A stretch of DNA of 64,000 nt. Source: Neospora caninum Liverpool. Taxonomy: Eukaryota; Apicomplexa; Conoidasida; Eucoccidiorida; Sarcocystidae. A program made the translations under genes and the position numbers. Shown here piece after piece: positions 61,766-64,000 of this stretch. Numbering within the stretch: position 1 is the stretch's first letter; each line of letters opens with the position of its first letter. The DNA is taken from the NCBI RefSeq assembly GCF_000208865.1, contig NC_018389.1, positions 248,001 through 312,000 of the forward strand. Direction: 5' to 3'. Below the pieces are notes generated by a model. The model saw only the letters and a list, made by a program, of their open reading frames with translations. It did no database searches and was not told where the DNA came from.

Positions 61766-63795
61766 ATGGATGCATCGCGGAGGCTTTTTGGCGGCTGGTC
61801 TTCCCCGTCCAGATTTCGACGCTTGAGTGCTCTGTGTAGCTTGCTCCTCTTTCTCTGCCTTCTCCCTCCTCACCCTTTTCGGTATCACTCTGGTCATTCG
61901 TTTTCACGGGAACACTGTGCGTTAACCGCGATCGCTGCCGAGCTTCGGGGCGCCGCTCCGCCACCATCGCCTGAGACAAAAGAGCCAACAGATGCAACTA
62001 ATGAGAACAAAGCGGACGGCTCTTCTTCGGAACAACGGGCGAGCACAGAAGTCAAGCAGCCCACAGCGCAGGAAGGATCTTCCAGCGAGCCTACAGCAGA
62101 AATCACACCAGCGGAGAGCCAGGAAACTCACGACTCAGATACAGTTGAAAAAGAGTTTCAGACAGACTCGTCATCCGCGAGGGTAGAAATAGGCCAAGGG
62201 ACGCGTGCGGAACAGGCTGGGGGTTCTGCAGAGGAAACTTATCAAGGTGGGTCCACGGAAGAACTTCCGCCTGGCACGAGCCAAGAAGAGTATACGGACG
62301 ATATCTACGAACGGGATGCGATTCCGTCGGACGCGTTTGAGCAGTGGGAGACAGCATATGACATCCCTGACCAACTAAGAAGAAGGATTGAAGGTGATGA
62401 TCCCCTATACTATAATCTCGTGATTGAAGAAAGGTTCTATTTGATGGAGCCACCATTTGGGGTGCGCGCGGGACACACACAAGAAGAGTCAGAAGAGGGT
62501 GGTCAACTGCTGAGGGAAGAAGATACGCACACAGCATCTGGAGATGTTCCTGCACAGAAAAATGGGGTCTATGCTATGTGCTACGCCCGAACTGAAGACG
62601 AAATCTGGCAACGCTGCGCGGAAGCCAGTGACGCAGCAGAAGGGGTCTACATTCAAATGCATGAAATGTTGGATTTCGGGCGCCTCGTAGATCCGGATGA
62701 AGCTGACCCGTCAACCGTGACCGCCGCACTGGCAGACGACCACTATCGTCGATCTATCCGTGATTTGGGAGTTTCGTGGTTCGCAACGATCAAGGAAATG
62801 AAGGCCTCGACGGGTCTCAAGGTCGCCGGTATTTGGTTCGGCCCTCCGGACTTCGACAAGATCGATTCAATTCTCAAAGAAAATCCAGGTGTCTTTGAGG
62901 GTGTCTATGTTGACTGGGAAGATGGCGTGGGAGCCTGCGTCGACAAGGTATGCCAGAACAACGAACCTTGGGCTCCGCTCTTGAAGTTCACAAAACAATG
63001 GCAATGGTGTCACGCAGGATAACCAACACACGGCCCAGAATTCGCCCGCGCGGTCACCGCGTGACCAAGCGAAATTTCTGCGTCATGGTGTGGCAACACT
63101 ATTTTTTTCATGCTGTTCGCTCTGGGATGCGGTATCGCTTTTTGTTGCAGCTTGAACGCCCGCCTCGGACGACCGCGGCCGGTGAGCCCACTGCGTGGGC
63201 TGAGAATCCAGGTTTCTTCTTTCGATACTACATGGGAGGCCAAGATGCAAACACTTGTGTACTCGAAGATATGTCACCGTACTCTTTCGACAGCTACGTA
63301 CGAGCTGATAGAGGTGAGCGACTCTTCTCTCCATTGGAAGGTTTACCCGCATGAATTGCGTTTTCGTGAATGAGACACAAAATCACATCCCGAACGCAAA
63401 CCCCTGCTTTTTTGATCCAGGGCAGTCGCCGAAAAGAACAGCTGCGTGTGATTGCAGTTTGTTGCGCCAAATGCAAAACCTTCAGGAGAGTGTCGAGTTC
63501 GCTTCTATCGGTAAAACCGACGTCGTTCTATGCGTGTTTTGGCGACTTGCGCTCTTCCGCAGAAATGAAAGTTCCTGAGGAGTGGGTGCCTAACTTCCCT
63601 TGCTTCGCCGGCCACCAAGGACGATGCTACCGAGCCTTCAGAGCCAGTATTGCAGACAGCTGTGACGCCACACAACAAAGGTTTATGTTTGCGCCTTACG
63701 AGAGAACTTCCGATAAACTACTGGCCATGTTTAAAGAAGGCTGCAGGGCTGTCGGCTACGAAGTCCCTCCACACGATCTCGTTCAGTACGTTTAG
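61766..63795 (+). CDS. Unrecognised, probably secreted protein
   Basis: I do not recognise the family. The best model has three exons, 61766-62947, 63151-63313 and 63458-63795 (560 residues), with GTATGC and GTGAGC donors and TTGCAG acceptors. The start was chosen because AGAAAATGG fits the coccidian start context; an in-frame ATG at 61682 is an alternative. Residues 20-38 are a strong hydrophobic segment (LSALCSLLLFLCLLPPHPF) behind a basic N-terminus, as in many dense-granule or rhoptry proteins. Residues about 60-190 are acidic, rich in Glu, Ser, Thr and Pro. From about 190 a compact domain begins, including YDIPDQLRRRIEG, VYIQMHEMLDFGRLVDPD, LGVSWFATIKEMK, VAGIWFGPPDFDKID and VYVDWEDGVGAC. 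It ends with APYERTSDKLLAMFKEG and PPHDLVQYV. Many Cys in the last part suggest disulfides outside the cytosol. Exon 3's start is the least certain. Confidence 0.7.
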
Positions 63796-64000
63796 CGCCT
63801 CCCAGACGAGACAGTTTCTACCGGGAAAACGGCCAACCTGTTGGCATACGCCAATGGCTTTGTTGGGGCGGGCTCGACAAACAGGAATGCAGTCATCTGT
63901 GTTGTATGAGTCTCCCTCCTCCCTCGCTCATGTCGCCAGCGCGGGCGACGGTTCCATTTTAAACGTCTCCCGGCGCCTCTGTGGACGTGCCACTGTCAAA
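63796..64000. other. 3' flank of the secreted-protein gene
   Basis: Only about 200 bases follow the stop codon. I see no gene or clear polyadenylation signal in them. Confidence 0.6.

Noticed and set aside
63421..63578. Alternative exon 3 of the secreted-protein gene from 63421
   Set aside because: It has a better acceptor but leads to a short frame ending at 63578; the frame to 63795 is more protein-like. Kept as uncertain.

Overview
This is nuclear DNA from a coccidian apicomplexan, most likely the Toxoplasma/Hammondia/Neospora/Besnoitia group. The signs are multi-exon genes with short, pyrimidine-rich-acceptor introns, proteins swollen by charged and serine-rich low-complexity insertions, many (AT)n and (GTAT)n microsatellites in introns, TGCATGC-type upstream motifs, and protein sets (MRP-type transporter, CWC22, BRM-like SNF2, RRS1) of typical apicomplexan style. 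I cannot separate the genera from sequence alone. I recognised no rRNA, tRNA, CRISPR array or bacterial-type operon. Exon borders were worked out by hand from splice signals and reading phase; every multi-exon model except the first exon of the ABC gene is phase-consistent and divisible by three.

Layout: positions 1-2156 hold an assembly gap and 3' flank. 2157 to about 15105 (minus) is a large ABCC/MRP-type ABC transporter of at least 14 exons. 17405-20322 (minus) is a five-exon RRS1 ribosome-biogenesis gene. 22293-33374 (plus) is a 12-exon XRN-family 5'-3' exoribonuclease-like gene whose protein unusually starts with a predicted signal peptide. 36932-44379 (plus) is the splicing factor CWC22 in 14 exons. 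47195-58693 (minus) is an 18-exon BRM/SNF2-type chromatin remodeller. 61766-63795 (plus) is a three-exon gene for an unrecognised protein with an N-terminal hydrophobic leader, probably secreted. About 3 kb intergenic spacers separate the genes; RRS1/XRN and SNF2/secreted-protein are divergent pairs and CWC22/SNF2 are convergent.

There is no obvious operon-like logic. Three neighbours (RRS1, XRN-like, CWC22) all act in RNA metabolism and the fourth (SNF2) in chromatin, but I see this as typical housekeeping content rather than a system. The most unusual items are the signal-peptide-bearing XRN protein, a cysteine-cluster insertion and a changed motif VI in the SNF2 ATPase, two phase-verified GC-AG introns, and the unidentified secreted protein next to a lower-GC, possibly degenerate stretch (60.2-61.3 kb).
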